64,000 nucleotides of DNA from Gambelia wislizenii (Eukaryota; Chordata; Lepidosauria; Squamata; Crotaphytidae). Of the stretch, positions 48,135 through 59,879 are shown piece after piece. The stretch lies in contig JAUMIR010000002.1 of assembly GCA_030847615.1 (NCBI GenBank), forward strand, positions 119,296,309-119,360,308, given 5' to 3'. The translations under genes were made by a program, and so were the position numbers. Every line of letters begins with the position of its first letter. Position 1 is the first letter of the stretch. Below the pieces are notes generated by a model. That model was not told the origin of the DNA. It saw nothing but the letters and a program-made list of their open reading frames with translations, and searched no databases.

Positions 48135-48785
48135 ATCTGTAGTACTCCTATTGGCTCTGAAGCCACATTGGCTTTCAGGAAGAAGTTAATCTGCAATAGC
48201 AGGAACTAATCTGTTCAGGAGTATCCTTGCAAGGATTTTTCCAGCAATAGAGAGCAGTGTTATGCCTCGATAGTTTGAGCAATCGGATTTTGCTCCTTTT
48301 TTCTTGTACAGGGTGATAATGACTGCATCTCGGAGATATGATGGCAGTTCCCCTTTTTTCTCAGTAATTCACAAGGAGTTCATGCAATTTATTGTGGAGT
48401 ACATGACCTCCGTGTTTCCAAACTTCAGGTGGGATTCCATCAATCCCAGCTGCCTTGCCGTTTTTCATCTGCTGTATGGCCTTAAGGGTCTCTTCCAAAG
48501 TGGGAGCTATGTCCAATTCATTTTTCACCGGTTTTTGTATCATATGTTGGATAGCTGAGCCTTGGACTATTCAGTTGGCACTGGAGAGACTTTGAAAATG
48601 TTCAGCCCATCGATTCAGGATGGAGGCTTTATCAGTAATTAATGTTTGACCATCTGTACTGTATAAGGAGCTTTGGACCTGATAGGTAGGTCCAACACTG
48701 CTTTAAGAGCTTCATAAAATCCTCTATGATCACCCAGATTTGCACAGCGTTGTGTCTTTTCTGCTATATTGATCCACCACTTGTC

Positions 48786-49880
48786 TCAGAGTTTTTGTTG
48801 AAGTTTAGTACATGTGAGATGGAAAGCTGCTTTTCTTACATGGCAAGTTGGTTGGGCGAGGTATGCTTGGTGACCAGTTCTCTTCTTTGCCAACAGCTCG
48901 TGGATCTCTTGGTTGTTTTCATCAAACCAGTCTTGATTTTTCTTGTGGGAGAACCCGAGGGATTCTTCCGCAGACTGGAGGATACTGTTTTTTATATGTT
49001 GCCAAAGCACTGTAGGAGAAGGATCTGTAGGGTGGTCTTCAAGTTTTGTTTGCAGATTTGCCTGGAAGTTGTCTCTCATGGTAGCTTGTTGAAGATTGTT
49101 GACTTGGAGTCTCTTCTTTAAGATGCCACCCCTCTTAGGTTTGAACTTAAGATGAAGATTTAGTTTACATCTGACAAGGCGATGATCTGTTTGGCATTCT
49201 GCACTGAGCATCACTCGGGTATGACGGACATTATGAATGTTTCTCTGGCGGACTAGAACATAGTCAATGAGGTGCCGATGTTTGGATCGGGGATGCATCC
49301 AGGTTGTCTTCAAGCTATCTTTCTGCTGAAAGATGGTGTTTGTAATAGTCAGCTGTTGTTCTGCACAGAACTCTAGCAAGAGGCGTCTGTTATTATTGCA
49401 CTTTCCAACACCATGCTTGCCTAAGACACCTTTCCAGGCTTCGGAGTTCTTTCCTACTCTGGCATTGAAGTCACCAAGGATAATAATTTTATCTTCTACA
49501 GGGACTTTTTGTATGAGTTGGCGTAGGTCTGTGTAGAATCTGTCTTTCTCTACAGGGTCGGCTTGCATAGTTGGGGCATATATACTAAAGAGAACAACAT
49601 GTGGGAGGCGTAAGGAAATAATGCGATCAGAGTGTCCTGTTGGCAAGGTTTTGAGTTTGGAGGGAATGGAGTTTTTAATCATAAAGCCTACTCCTGAAAG
49701 ATGTTTTTCAGTTTTGGGTTTGCCAGACCAGTAAAGTGTATAGCCGGTGCCGTGTTCTTTAAGGCTGCCTTCCTCATGGAGACAAACTTCACTAAGAGCA
49801 GCGATGTCAATATTAAGCTGTGATAGTTCATGGGCTATTAGAGCAAAACGACACTCAGGCCGTCCACTATCTGCAGAGTC
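48786..49880 (-). pseudogene. LINE apurinic-type endonuclease domain
   Basis: An open stretch on the minus strand with the hallmark exonuclease-endonuclease-phosphatase motifs in order: an N-terminal CWNIRT just upstream (separated by an in-frame TGA at 49881-49883), ALSE with the catalytic Glu (about 49790-49805), GDFNARVG (about 49453-49476), and the C-terminal catalytic TDHR (about 49178-49190). It nicks target DNA to prime reverse transcription. Both terminating codons (TGA at 49881-49883 and 48786-48788) fit CpG decay of CGA. Downstream, the linker to the RT carries several further stops. Confidence 0.85.
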
Positions 49881-50700
49881 TCACATGGTTCTGATGTTCC
49901 AGCATGCAAGCGTCAGTTTATTTACAGCTTTGGAGGCCAGTGTGTGCCTTTGTTTCTTTGCCTTGGTTTGACCGCATCAGAAGATGCCCGTTGGCTGTGG
50001 CTAGCCAACCAGGTAGATGGGGATGAGCTTTCGTTAGGCCACCTTTTCTAGGCCACTCTCCATATGGAGCAAGCAGTTTAAAAAGGCTTTAAAAAAGGCT
50101 CCTTAAAGAAGGCTGTTTGGTCATTCAGGATGCTGCCGAACAAGACTGTCATCTCTCGGGTCAGCCTCAAGAAACCATAGTCCTGAACCACCTGCATTCA
50201 GGGTTGGGTCTGCGGCTTCCAGTGCATCGTTACACCTGCTGTTTTGTCCCTCGCCTATCGCTACAGGGCTTTTTTGGAATTGGATTTGTCCTTCAAGTCT
50301 GTGCAATGGATTTTTCAGGTGGAGTGCAGCGTGCACAGAATTGGCCTCACCCTTTAAACCAAAGGTTCATCTGCTGTGGCCTTGCAGGCATGGATGGTAG
50401 CAGCGAGGTCCTCGGGTTGTAGGCTTGATTAGAGTTTCCTTCCCTTAGATGGTTGACCTTACAGGGTAGGACGAGCACCATCTGCCTGGCTTTGGGAATA
50501 GAGTTTTCCTTCTCCTAGGATGGTTGCCATAAGGCTAGAGAGCCTATCCTGCCCTTTGACGCGCTTTGTCAGACCCTTCGGTTTTGACCTGTCTGGCATG
50601 GGAGACCCTACCAGTGGCTATTATGCCAGTGCCAGCATAGCTCAAAACATCATTAGGGTATGCAAGCCTCTCTCCCACGACAAGGGGGCGTCAATGGAGA

Positions 50701-50828
50701 GGTGTCCCTTATATAAGATGGCAAAATCAAGGTATGCTTTTTGGATTATTATTTTTTAAAGAATATTTCAAGCCATTAATACTTAAATCCGTGAATGCCA
50801 AATCCATGAATATGGAGGGACAACTGTA
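50701..50828. mobile_element. Tigger-like MITE, right part (split by LINE)
   Basis: Continues from the LINE target duplication: tataagatggcaaaatcaagg, then the right inverted end tatggagggacaactgta. This end is the inverse of the left terminus at 46592. Confidence 0.8.
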
Positions 50829-50879
50829 CTGTATTCTGAAATGTATTGTATTAAAAATTGCATTGTAGTAGTGTATTGT

Positions 50880-50990
50880 ATTGAATTTACTGTATATTGT
50901 ACTGTGTGATGTTGTATCCCGCCCCGATTCTAAGGAGAGAGACGGGTAATAAATAACTAAGTATTATTATTATTACTGTTGTAAGTATCC
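50880..50990 (+). mobile_element. LINE/SINE 3' end with (ATT)n
   Basis: gttgtatcccgccccgattc and gacgggtaataaataac, then (ATT)n. It sits just right of the split Tigger-like MITE. Confidence 0.5.
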
Positions 50991-51226
50991 AGCACTGTTC
51001 CTGGAGCTGAATACACAATACTGAAGGTGGCATTATTGCTGTGTCCAGCTACCAAAACAGAGTTGGATGTTTCTCTGTGCCCTCTCCTTGCCATCTGGTA
51101 AATAGTGTTTGGGGAGGGGTGCAGCAGCTAAAAGGCAGGGTTTGGGGATGGTGATGAGGAACAACATGTACTCTACTTAAGCCTGGCAGAATTTTATGGG
51201 ACCTCTTCCTGATCCAGGAATCTGCT

Positions 51227-51443
51227 CATGATTAAAGCTACAGAAGGTCTGTCCCATATTCAGCCTGGCAACTCCAGTAGTTAAAATTCTCTCTGTTACT
51301 GTAGTTAAAGAACAGCACTACAGAACCCTCCAGCAGAGAATTCTAAGTACCTCAAGAGACTACAAGTCCCAATGTTCCATAGGATGGAGCTGTTGCAATG
51401 AAAGTGCTATCAAACTGGTACAGCTGCGCCTTGTAGATAATAC
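51227..51443 (-). mobile_element. MITE arm, partner of 46004-46130
   Basis: The plus strand reads atattcagcctggcaactcc and aggatggagctgttgcaatg, the inverse of the copy at 46.0 kb. Both carry the hAT-MITE-like 'tacaagtcccaatgttcc' theme. Confidence 0.55.
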
Positions 51444-51894
51444 ACTCAGAGTGAGAGCCAAACTAGGCATAATATTAAATGGGTCTTTGTATTAATGTTG
51501 GGGTTTTTTAAAGACAAATGCCATAGCAGGAGGGTTGTGTGGGTGATGTGATTGGTAATTATTGGGATGATTACCATAGCAGGCATGAAGGAGAATGAAA
51601 CCTTCTCTTTTTGCACTCTAAACCTGAGGAAAGTCTCTCCTTCAGAGGAATTATTTGTATTGGGAGGAATTCCTCACCCTGGTGCTGGGTGTGGGTGGGA
51701 TTGGTTCTTCCCATTGCAAACAGAATCTTCACATTGCAATGATATGCATGTCTGCTGAGATTTGAGTGAGTGAGTGAGTGAGTCCCACCAAGTTCAATGG
51801 GACTAATTCTTATGTGCTGAAGACTGCAGCAGCACAGGGATTTTCTTCAGGTTTTCAGCAGAAGAAACCTTTATCCTACCTGTTTCCTGCAGTT

Positions 51895-52085
51895 AATTGT
51901 CAACGCACACAACTTGTGTGTCAAATTGACTTCATCTTATGGTGGCCTTACGAAAGAGATCTCTAGAACAGTCTGCTGTTAACAGGTCTGGCAAACTCAG
52001 AGCTGTGCTTCCTTGACTGAGTCAATCTACTTGTGCAATGGGTGGTCTTCCTAATTTCCTACTGCCTTCAGCTTTACCTAGCAAG
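51895..52085 (-). mobile_element. Bov-B-like LINE 3' end fragment
   Basis: The plus strand reads ttatggtggccttacg, aacaggtctggcaaactcag and cttccttgactgagtcaatc, the inverse of a Bov-B 3' untranslated end. It has lost the RT. Confidence 0.6.
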
Positions 52086-53921
52086 ATGGGAATATGGACT
52101 ATTACAAACCTATGCATTGTGCAAGACTCATTTGAAGCGGTTGATTTTTGGGTGGTGCCACAAAGAACAACAGTGTTTTTCTTTTAAAGATATACATTAA
52201 AAATAATGCAGATTGAAGACAGAATTGAGTCATTGTCATGACTCTAGGAACCTTGGTTCCTGGAAACATCCCCCCCCCCCGCCCAGTGGCTACACGGACT
52301 GCCAAAGATGGCAGAGGACAAGGGAAAAAGTGGAATTGACCAGAAGTCCACTTCTGGTTTTGAAAAATGGGTATTAATTTTTAAATGTTAGAATCCAGGG
52401 ACTCCTGCAACCTATACAAAAGGATGCAGGAGTCATTTACACACCCACTTTTTGGCCAAAAAAAAAAAAAAAGGAGAATCCAGGGAGTTTGTATTTATAT
52501 CAGTCGGGGGCTGAAAAGACAACCTCGGTGTGCGCGGGTGGGTGGGTGCTCTAGATCTAGATCTACGTTTTGCTCAAAGGTCTACACCTGGTTCATTAAT
52601 CTAAGAAGAATCTAATCTAAGAAGAGAAGTAAAGGAGGCTTGTCTTTTCCAAAATGTCTTGAGCAGACACAACCTAACGTGGGTCAGGAGGAAAACAACA
52701 TCCTTATGGGGTGCAGCCAGTAGGACTTAATCCTAGGGCATTTTCAAAGGTTCTTTCAGAAAGTAGTAAAGAAAACAGTTTTTGCTCTCTAATCACAAGT
52801 ATTAGCGGTTCTAAGGCAAAATGAAAAAAAAGTTGTTTTTTTGTTTGACATGTGAAAATGGGCTGTTCTGAATTGAACATAATGGAGGGACAGATCCAAA
52901 TAATAAAAAACCTCTGCCCCTTCTTTCCTCAGTACTTATCAGCCAAGCACTGGGAGCTTCCCAGCTCTTTTGTGTGGGACAAAACTCTGAGCTCCTTCCC
53001 AGTCTAGCCACCCCCTTTGAGAGCCCCATTGTGAGGGCAGGCTGTGGCAACTCCTTTATCTAGAGAGATTTGCAGCCTGACTTGGAGTGCATTCATTCAG
53101 TCTCTCCCTCCCACAGGGGAATTGATCCTCTGATGAAGTGGAAAGAGTTTGGTTCTTTGAAGGCCCTCTAGCCATAGCCCTTTCCCAGAGGGGGTGGGGG
53201 AGGAGAGAGCTGTGATCAGATTGCAGATGGGCTGCCCTTTGATGCTTCCCCCCTCTCACAGGATCCACCTCGATGGAACAGGGAAAGGCCTTGTCTGTCC
53301 TCCTGATTCCTGCTGAACAGGTGGCTTTGGGTTGGGGCAACCCAGTTCAGATAGTTTGTCATATGCCACTGACTCCTTGCCCCTCTAGCCTCCTCTGAGC
53401 AGAGCAGTGGTGGGATGTTTTTTAAACCCACCACTAGAGTTTCTATAGAAAAGAAATAAATGGTTTCACCCCCTCTCTCCAAAGTACAGCTTGCACATTC
53501 AGTGCTGGATTTATGTACAGAATAAGCAAGCTATAGTTTTAAGGCTTCAGGTTGTGTTAGATTAATAGCAGTTCATTAGAGTAATAATATATGTTAGGTT
53601 AATAATAGTCCGGTAGTCATGCCATGGGGCCTCTGAAATTAGACACAGCTTTAGGCATCTGCATTTCTTAACCCAGCCCTATACAAACAATAAACTGGAA
53701 TAAAATTCTGATTTAGAGTGTATCTGAACCTAGGATATTTTCATAGTGGGCACCCTAACTCTGCCCTTCCCCTCAATAAATTCTCTTCTCTGGTAGTGAC
53801 ATTAGATCATTGAGGTATAGTAGACAAAGATGCTCTGTCTTCTGTAGCCCTCCACTCAGTTTCCTCATGCCTTCTGTATTTAACTAGAGACATAAATAAA
53901 ATGGAGGGTGGTGGGCTACAA

Positions 53922-53932
53922 AAAAAAAAAAA

Positions 53933-53984
<52 letters not shown>
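53922..53984 (+). repeat. (GAAA)n microsatellite
   Basis: A poly-A run followed by about 13 AAAG units. The ORFs of lysine/glutamate/arginine repeats read from it are artefacts. Confidence 0.95.
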
Positions 53985-55987
53985 GTTCATCTCTGTGCCT
54001 GGATATTTATTCTGTTTACAGCTGGCTTTCCTATTCTTCTCTCCAGCCAAATTCCATCCATGTTTACCATCTGGAAGTTTGAGATGTAGAAAAAGATGAG
54101 GGGAATGCTGCTTGGAAGAAGAAACATTTTTTTCAACGACTGCTTTATCCCTTTTATTTGTTATTTATGTATTTTATTGACTTTTCTTTCCTAAGTTGAT
54201 GTCAGTTGATGGTAATAATATTTAGTGATAAAATTTACATAGTGATCATACCTTCAAATGAAAATAATTAGAGCAAAAAAGGTAGATTTAATTGTGGTGA
54301 TATGGTCCAGTAAGGCTGAAACAGATCCCACAAGCTTACAAATGAAATTTTGCACTAATTTGATAAAATATCAGCATTCAAACTTGATTTAGTGATTCAA
54401 ATAATAGTTAATGTTTTCACAACACATTTCAAGTATGTATACACAAATTTTAAACTATTCAGTTATCATGTAAAGCAGTGTTACTCAAAGTGGTGGTCCC
54501 TGGAACAGTGCCAGTCCACGAGCCATTGGCTGCTGGTCAATGAAGAATTTCCAGGATAACAGAAAACAGTTGAGGTCAGTGGGTACAAATATGGTACCTG
54601 TCCCTGGCCTATTAGGAGAAAGATGTGCTAGTCCCCCACATCAAAAAGTCTTAGAAGTGTTGTTCACCTTCCTCCCTCCCTCCCCCTGTTTCTTACATAC
54701 TGCAGATAGTGGAAGGGTCTGATGTTGAAAAAACAGTGAATTCATGGCTGAGGAGAAATTTAAACTCCTGGCTCATACTCACATCCTTAATTTGGCTCCC
54801 TAGGGCACTCTTTCATTTTAATACAGGTAGCAATGTTACAAGGAACATATTACTTTTGATGGGTAAAAATACTTTAAAACAATTAGAAGAACATGTTACC
54901 GAAGAGTACTATTCTGCTACTTATATAATAAAAAAATAACATTTAACACTGGCACAGTGCAAGTTTCTAAAAGCAAATGATGCTACTGTACTTTGTCAAC
55001 GTTGGTTTTGTGTTCCAAGCTCTGTGCTCATTAAACGTTTAACTCCTGTGAATAAATTTCAAGGCAATACTCTTGTTACAAGACCAAATACTCTTGTTGC
55101 AAGACCGCTGTCAGGTGAAAAAATTGCAGCCTTGGTCTTTGTGCTTGAATATGCTATGCACTCTATAATCACATGTCTCTCTATCCTGTTGTGATCCAGA
55201 AATGTGGTCATCCTGCTGTCATTGTCCTGTACTGGATAGCATCCCATTTTGGGTCACCCCTGGTGACGCAGAATTTGCTTAGCCCAGAACACTGATGTAA
55301 AAATGAATTCTGTCAGAGGTAAATACCAGGAAGAGGGTGTTTGTGTTTTGTGTGTGTGTGTGGTGCCTGGGCAGGGTCATTCCCCACACAGGAGGGAAAG
55401 GGAAGTTGCAGACACATCTGGCAGCTCAAAATAAGGAGCTAAAAATTTGCTTAGAATTGTTGTATGAAGCCAAGAATTGAAATGGCTGATTTACTCACAC
55501 GTTGGGTATGCAGTGAGCCAACCCCACCCCACCCCACCTACCAAGACCTTATTTCCAGCCTGACTGTATGCCAACCTGAGCCACGTCTCTTCCTTGGGTA
55601 ATGGCAGTCCTCAGCTGATCAAAGGAAGGGGGCAGAGAGAACCCCAAAGTTTAATTGGGGTAGAGATGCTCCATCAGATGAGGCTGACAAACCAGGTAAG
55701 CCATTTTACGAACTGTGTCAACAATGGGCTGGTACTTTCACTGGGAGCACCAACACAGTATGGCACAGTGCACACCTGACAATGAATCAGAGCTGCCACT
55801 TTATGTTCTGGCAGGATTCCTGCACCTCACTTTTAACACCTCACCTGACTTGGTGGCCTGTAAACTGCCACATTGCTCAACTGTGAATACTACATACTTT
55901 CCCTCTCAGCAGACACCAGTGCCTGGTTTTCTGTTGATTTAGGGGGGCTGGCTGAGGCTTCCCAGAGGGATTGGGCTGGATCCTTTC

Positions 55988-56014
55988 TTCACTCTCTCTC
56001 TCTCTCTCTCTCTC
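55988..56014 (+). repeat. (CT)n microsatellite
   Basis: Uninterrupted CT repeat. Confidence 0.95.
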
Positions 56015-56079
56015 AATGTCACACTCACAATTTTGACCTTAGGAAAGTGCAGGCATAGCAAACCATGCTGACTTATGTC

Positions 56080-56607
56080 TAGCGTTGCCATTTGTCCCAG
56101 AAAACCAGGAAAATCCCGGATTGAAGGGACTAAAAAATGTCCCAGCCAGCTGAGCCAGTTGAAGCAGCGGATCCCAGATTCCTCCTTAGTTGGAGTGCAG
56201 GCCACTCTGGGCATGCCAGAGCCGGAGCCCAGAAGGCAGGAATGCCAAGTGTAAGAGAAGAGACCAGAAGGTGGGAAAGGCAAGGAGGCAAGTGGAGACA
56301 CCGAGCCCAGGCGGCCTTGTGTTATGTGGTGAGTGTGGCAATGCTGAGTGTGGAACTTCACTTCCAAGCAGCCTTGCAACCAGGGAACAAGCACTACGTA
56401 AATTGATGGTGCTATATAAATAAACGACAACAACGAAGACAATGAAGATAACAAGTACTACTATTGAAATATCCATGCACTAAAACAATGTTAAATGTCA
56501 AAATGTGGTTTGCTTGGTGGGGGGAGGAGGGTGTTGATAATCTGCCCAATCTAGTCCTGTATATTTTTGTCCTGGTTTTGTGGAAGAGAATTATGGCAAC
56601 CCTACCT
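56080..56607. mobile_element. Possible DNA element with GTTGCCAT ends
   Basis: The left end tagcgttgccatttgtccc is inverse to the right end attatggcaaccctacc. The interior has gtgctatataaataaacgac. Open frames on both strands show no family resemblance. Confidence 0.4.
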
Positions 56608-57507
56608 ATGTTCTACTTAGTTAAGATGGCAGTCTTAGGTTACATACCATAATTCTGCTAGGTCCAGTCAGATTATTGTCACTCAAGGTCCAGGCCAGCA
56701 GCCTTTTTGCTTCACTTCTAAAATGATAAACTTCCCACTGACTGGGGACATGCTCTAGGGATTAATATATATACAGCACGGCAAGCGCATGTGGGAAAAA
56801 AGAGCCAAGCTTTGGGGTTGAACCAAATCCAACTATTTGGCATCTTGGCTCTCAAGAACTGCTTTTCCTCCTGATTTCTAGTGGCACTTTGGAAAAGCTC
56901 CAGAGCGCTGGTTGGTAGGAATGTGCCAATTGTTTGCTGTGACAGAATCCTGCACTGATGGCACCCCTGTTGCCAAGACACTGGGAGCTGCTGCTGCTGC
57001 TGAACCCACCCAGAGAGGCAGCAGACACATTCCTGGGTAGAAGAGTCTCCTTCACAAGACAATGGCCATTCAGTGAAAAGGGACGGCGTTGGTCCTGCGG
57101 CAGATGTTTATCTGCAGTCTATAATCAAATGAATGCTCCGAGGGATTCCAAGCTCTGGACATAACAACCGCTTTGTGTCCTGATAATAGAGCCAGTGCTT
57201 CCAAGGCAATCCTTATACCAATTGCCACTGAGAGAGGGTGTGTAAAGGAGGGTGGCAAGCCAGTGGACCTGCTGCAACTTCTTGTGAGAGAGCAAAAAGT
57301 TATCCCAGACTAGTTCTTGCCAAAGACTCCTAGCAGGGAGCTAGAGGGAACAGAAAGAGTGAGGAGTTTTGCTTATTTCCCCCTTACCCCTGCTCCTACT
57401 CCTTCTAAAAAAAAAAAAAGTAGTAGTCTCAGAAAGTTCTCTCATAAGCTTCATTCCTATCCCACACTTCCACTTTATCATCGTACCACTTCTGGAGACA
57501 GACTGAG

Positions 57508-57536
57508 GGTGCATCTACACTGTAGAAATAATGCAG
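57508..57536. mobile_element. Palindromic hAT-like MITE, left end (split)
   Basis: ggtgcatctacactgtagaaataatgcag, cut at 57536 by a GGTTGTCTA-type DNA element. The MITE resumes at 58166. Confidence 0.8.
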
Positions 57537-58165
57537 GGTTGTCTAAATGGTGAAAATACTCCTCATAGAACTTGAGGAGAATACAATTTGTCTAAATGGC
57601 ATCCCACATCAATCCGCTGTACTGTATTTGGAAGGAGGGGGACCAAAACCACCAAAAACTCAGCAGCTTTCTTGTATTTTTTAAAAAGCTCCACAGGGAA
57701 TGCACATTCACACTCATTGTTACAACTGATTCACTTTGATGTGCATCCCTGATAAGAGCAGAAATAGAAAGCTGATTAGTCAGAGGGTGCAGGGGGTGAA
57801 GTTTGCTAACAAGGCAAGCGTCCGGAACTGCCATGTTGGATTTTCGCTGTAGCGACCATGTGCTGAGGAGACAAAACAGCCTTTTCGGGTTTTTTTTCTA
57901 TTTATTTAGGCAGAATATTGCACTTTTGCACCTTAGATACTTTTTTTTTTTAATACTGTTCGGCAGCAGCAACTGGCGACAATAAAAGCACAAGCAATTT
58001 ACTCGTGCCTGCCATCTTGATTCTCAGGCATGTCCATTGGGACAGTGAAAGTGGATAGCTTCACATGCCTGTGATCTTGAAAAAAAAGTTAGGACAAATA
58101 GAAGGCGCTGCAAATTGGTGTTAGTGCACATCAATCCACATCCCCCCCACCATATAGACAAGCAG
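57537..58165. mobile_element. GGGCTTGT-type DNA element, about 0.63 kb
   Basis: Inserted in a MITE with the 4-bp duplication gcag (57533-57536 and 58166-58169). The left end ggttgtctaaatggtg is inverse to the right end catatagacaagcag. It shares the interior 'aactgccatgttggattttcgctg' with the copies at 12.3 and 17.0 kb. Non-autonomous; no transposase frame was recognised. Confidence 0.8.
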
Positions 58166-58360
58166 GCAGTTTGACACCACTTTGAGTGCTGTAGCTCCAC
58201 ACTATGGAATCCTGGGGTTTGTATTTTAACAAGGTTTTAGCCTTCTCTGCCAAAGAGTGCTGGTGCCTCACAAAACTACAAATCCCAGGATTCTGTAGAA
58301 TGGAGTCATGGCAGTTCAAGTGGTGTCAAACTGCATTATTTCTACAGTGTTGATGCACAC
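58166..58360. mobile_element. Palindromic hAT-like MITE, remainder (split)
   Basis: Resumes with gcagtttgacaccactttg and ends with the inverse terminus attatttctacagtgttgatgcac. Confidence 0.8.
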
Positions 58361-59034
58361 TGAATCTCCCTATTGTCTGCAGCAATCGTGGACAACCGTG
58401 GCTCTCCAGGTGTTTTGTCTGGGAGTGCAAGCCACACGGTCCCTCACCACTGGCACTGCTGACTAGGCCTGATGGGAACTTTAGGTCAGAAACATGGACA
58501 GTCACAGTCCTCCACCCTATTCTACAGCCTCCTCAGAGATGATATTTCTAGGATCTAAAATGAAAGGTGGTGGGAGTAAGTGTGACCAGGCTGTCAACCA
58601 GGAAGTCCCTCTGTTATAAATATACTAGCTGAGTACCACCCTTTCCTCCACTCCCAACTCTGGGGACCCATATGTCATTGGGAGGAGAGCCACCTCCAGA
58701 CATTTTGCTGCCTGAAGCTGAGTACAGGGCATTTAATGCTCAGAAGCCAGCTGGACTCACAATTGGTTCTGCGTTGCCGGTGCACAAGAGAATTTCCCTC
58801 CCTTCATCTGAGTGGAAGTGATGAAGCCTCTCCAGGACGTCACCTGTGCTCCTTGCCTGCTGGCATCTTCTGCCTGGGAATGCCACACACTTTGCTTGAT
58901 CGCAGGGCCAGCCCTAGTTGTTGGAGTAGAGCTCCATCCCCAGCCAGCGTGATCAGCAGTCAGGGTTTCACAAAGTCTGCATTACAGGGTTGGTGAATGT
59001 ATGCAAAGCTCTCCAGGCAATCTATTTGAGATTT
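58361..59034. other. Non-coding, nothing recognised
   Basis: hAT-type words (ccagacattttgctgcctgaagc at 58696; cagggccagccctag at 58904) suggest eroded DNA elements. No gene. Confidence 0.45.
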
Positions 59035-59254
59035 TTTTGTTGTTGTGTGCCTTCAAGTTGCTTCTGAGTTATGGCGACTCTAAGGTGAACCTAACATGGG
59101 GGTTTCTTGGCAAATTTTGTTCAGAGCAGGTCTGCCACTGCCTTCCTCTGAAGCTGAGAGAGTGTGACTTGCCCAAGGATTTCCAAGGCCAAGCGGGGAT
59201 TTGACCCTTAGTCTCTAGAGTCAACACTCAAACCACTACACCACGCTGACTCTC
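59035..59254 (-). mobile_element. Sauria-type tRNA-derived SINE
   Basis: The plus strand shows the inverted tail ttgttgttgtgtgccttcaag and the inverted head accactacaccacgctgac. It lies about 0.3 kb before the GC-rich HYAL2 promoter block. Confidence 0.85.
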
Positions 59255-59879
59255 CTCTCTGTTTGTGATACAAAAGATTCTCCTCTCCCATCATTGTGTC
59301 CCAATGGCAGAGATGCTGTGGGGGCAGCTGTGATTGAATAATTAAGTGTTAAGGGGAATGCACTCTGCGCATGCTAGGAGGCACTCTCTTCCTTCCAGCC
59401 TCCTGCCATTGGAAATGACTTCCAGGGGCAGAACTGGGCAATTGGTAGCTCAAATGAGGCAAGCTCAGAACATCCCATCCAAAACACAAAACAAAGAAAC
59501 CAGGCATGGGTGGCTGGAGGGGGGCACCCCGCCACTAGTCCATATATGTAGCCCCCTTTTCGGCCAGAGGTGGGAGGGGCCCCCGCAGCCGGTTTCCCCG
59601 GACTGACTTCGCGGACTCGGTGGGCTCCTCGCCTCCTCCCATCTCGCATTCCATTCTCTCAGCCCACTCAAAGCGTCCGTGTCCCTTTAAGAGGCAAGCC
59701 ACACTTTGGCGTACCAAAGGGAGGGGGGAAGAAAGATCCTCTGGGTTGTACCAAAAGGGAGTGCGGGCGGGGGTGCGTGGAGCGCAGGCAGCCGTTTTTA
59801 AACAAAAAAAACACCCGCCTTTGCGCTAAAGGGTTAAAAAAAACCAAAGTATAAAACCACTCAAACGGAGCAATTTGTT

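Larger units (their letters stand above)
46709..50700 (-). mobile_element. Complete LINE (APE endonuclease, RT, C-terminal zinc-knuckle-like motif)
   Basis: 3,992 bp inserted in a Tigger-like MITE and bounded by the perfect 12-bp duplication ggtgtcccttat (46697-46708 and 50701-50712). Reading on the minus strand, there is a GC-richer 5' leader (about 50700-49930), then an apurinic-type endonuclease, a reverse transcriptase, a C-terminal domain and a short cysteine/histidine motif. The 3' end abuts gccagagag. Several stop codons and frameshifts show that this copy is dead. It is the only one of five family copies in the window that is not 5'-truncated. The clade is unresolved: the endonuclease recalls RTE/CFDP2-type proteins, but the C-terminus is not Bov-B; Vingi-like or another clade is possible. 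Confidence 0.88.
52086..57507. other. Long non-coding stretch, few recognisable repeats
   Basis: Apart from the microsatellites and the possible element at 56.1 kb, I recognise nothing here. There are poly-C and poly-A runs near 52270 and 52459. tctagatctagatct lies at 52551-52565. A hAT-like word (cagtgttactcaaagtggtgg) is at 54476. Short ORFs at 52811-53482 and 56718-57062 have no family resemblance. Confidence 0.45.

Noticed and set aside
48786..49682. A CFDP2-like (craniofacial development protein 2) host gene
   Set aside because: The frame lies inside a LINE with target duplications, is bounded by stop codons and is followed by RT sequence; the resemblance is to LINE endonuclease.
53901..54099. 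Lysine/glutamate/arginine-repeat ORFs
   Set aside because: Translation of a (GAAA)n microsatellite.
55939..56476. 171- and 96-codon minus-strand ORFs
   Set aside because: They overlap each other, a (CT)n repeat and a probable DNA element; low-complexity composition.
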